Below are positions 24,016 to 24,536 of a stretch of DNA of 24,536 bases, in pieces. The stretch's first letter is position 1, and each line of letters opens with the position of its first letter. This DNA is from an uncultured Clostridium sp. (GTDB lineage Bacteria > Bacillota > Clostridia > Clostridiales > Clostridiaceae): assembly GCF_937920395.1 (NCBI RefSeq), contig NZ_CALEVF010000005.1, positions 1 to 24,536 on the forward strand, in the 5' to 3' direction. The notes beneath the pieces are model-generated. The model made no database searches. It saw only the letters and a program-made list of their open reading frames with translations, and was not told where the DNA came from. A program made the translations under genes and the position numbers.

Positions 24016-24536
24016 CTAACTAAGAACATCTTTCCCAATCTCAATTATCCTCCCCACTACACCCCTAGGTCTCCTCTCAAACTCTCCCCTACTAAAACCA
24101 TACGATTTTCCATTGCACTCTACCCTAATTTCCTCATCTTTAATAAATACCTTAATTCTACTATCCTTATCAATAGTTCTCTCTATTTCTGTTTTAGTTA
24201 AAGAACTTACTCTCCTAAGCTCCTGCCACATTCTATACTCTTACTTAGATTTTAAACAAATCTCATTTACTATCACCGCATTATGGAGTAAATACTCAGT
24301 AGTATAAATCAACCTTCGAACCTGATATCCCTTTACTTCAATTTTTCTGTAAAGCTTATCCCATCCCTCAATTTTAAAAACATAATAATCTTCCTCAGAC
24401 CCACTAGGTATTTCCTTTATAGTATTTCTCTTAACAACTTTTATATCTATTAACTTACCGTAATAAGTTATACCAGCCTCACCTGCAAACTGTCTCTTTG
24501 ACTGTGCTAGTGCTACGAACTTAATATTATGCTCTG
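24016..24536 (-). pseudogene. 3' end of DUF2357-type nuclease gene with in-frame stop, cut by window edge
   Basis: The frame enters at the right edge (HNIKFVALAQSKRQFAGEAG), passes through YYVFKIEGWDKLYRKIEVKG and VRRLIYTTEYLLHNAVIV, and meets TAA at 24241-24243. The 6935-7441 copy has a Glu codon (GAA) at that position. Beyond the stop it continues in frame to 24016 (RMWQELRRVSSLTKTEIERT, FSRGEFERRPRGV). It lacks eight residues found in the other copy after SRIK. The upstream part lies outside the window, so a shortened protein ending at the TAA could still be made. Restart at ATG 24231 would give 71 residues but has no ribosome binding site. Confidence 0.65.
24278..24355. repeat. Core of direct repeat, copy B
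   Basis: The partner of 7221-7298: 76 of 78 nt are identical in the same orientation. It lies inside the interrupted nuclease-gene 3' module at the right end. Confidence 0.85.

Noticed and set aside
24016..24231. Stand-alone 71-residue gene at the right end
   Set aside because: The frame is open upstream apart from one TAA and matches the interior of the 6935-7441 module, and the internal ATG has no ribosome binding site.

Overview
The window is AT-rich (I judge about 30% GC by eye), with AGGAGG/GAGGTGA-type ribosome binding sites, GTG starts, LevR-type regulation and clostridial-looking codon use. It fits a chromosome of Clostridium sensu stricto or a close relative. No tRNA, rRNA, CRISPR array or complete insertion sequence is visible.

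Left flank (1-7.5 kb), accessory and defence-like. It holds a large TPR protein ending in a HEPN RNase-type motif (81-2348), a DUF2726 nuclease-like protein (2546-3082, minus) and a SEC-C protein with an orphan downstream gene (3319-4017, minus). These are followed by a DarT-type ADP-ribosyltransferase and its NADAR-type antitoxin (4517-5816, plus) with a clean terminator, two small DNA-binding-like genes (6140-6812), and an isolated 3' piece of a large nuclease gene (6935-7441, minus).

Centre (7.5-19.3 kb), a divergent sugar-acid locus. The minus side runs from a LevR-type sigma-54 activator (ends 11580) through a convincing -24/-12 promoter (11563-11579) into KDPG-type aldolase, PTS EIIA, EIIB, EIIC (galactitol family) and a DgoD-like galactonate dehydratase. 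It has no kinase. The plus side starts from a sigma-A promoter followed at once by a 43-bp near-palindrome (14683-14761). It encodes a KDG-type kinase, a second aldolase, an ACS-family MFS permease, a YhcH/YiaL protein and an IclR regulator, with no dehydratase. The simplest reading is two routes that meet at 2-keto-3-deoxy-6-phospho-sugar acid and then pyruvate plus glyceraldehyde 3-phosphate. On the PTS side phosphorylation would occur during uptake; on the MFS side it would occur in the cytosol. The substrates are inferred, not proven.

Right flank (19.3-24.5 kb), a decayed defence island on the minus strand. It contains small orphan ORFs, an HNH protein with a hexapeptide repeat tract and an in-frame stop, a mosaic of nuclease-gene remnants, and an apparently intact Septu-like ptuA-ptuB pair. 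The window ends inside a nonsense-interrupted nuclease-gene 3' end that is a diverged direct repeat of 6935-7441. The sugar-acid locus and ptuAB therefore lie between two same-orientation copies about 17 kb apart.
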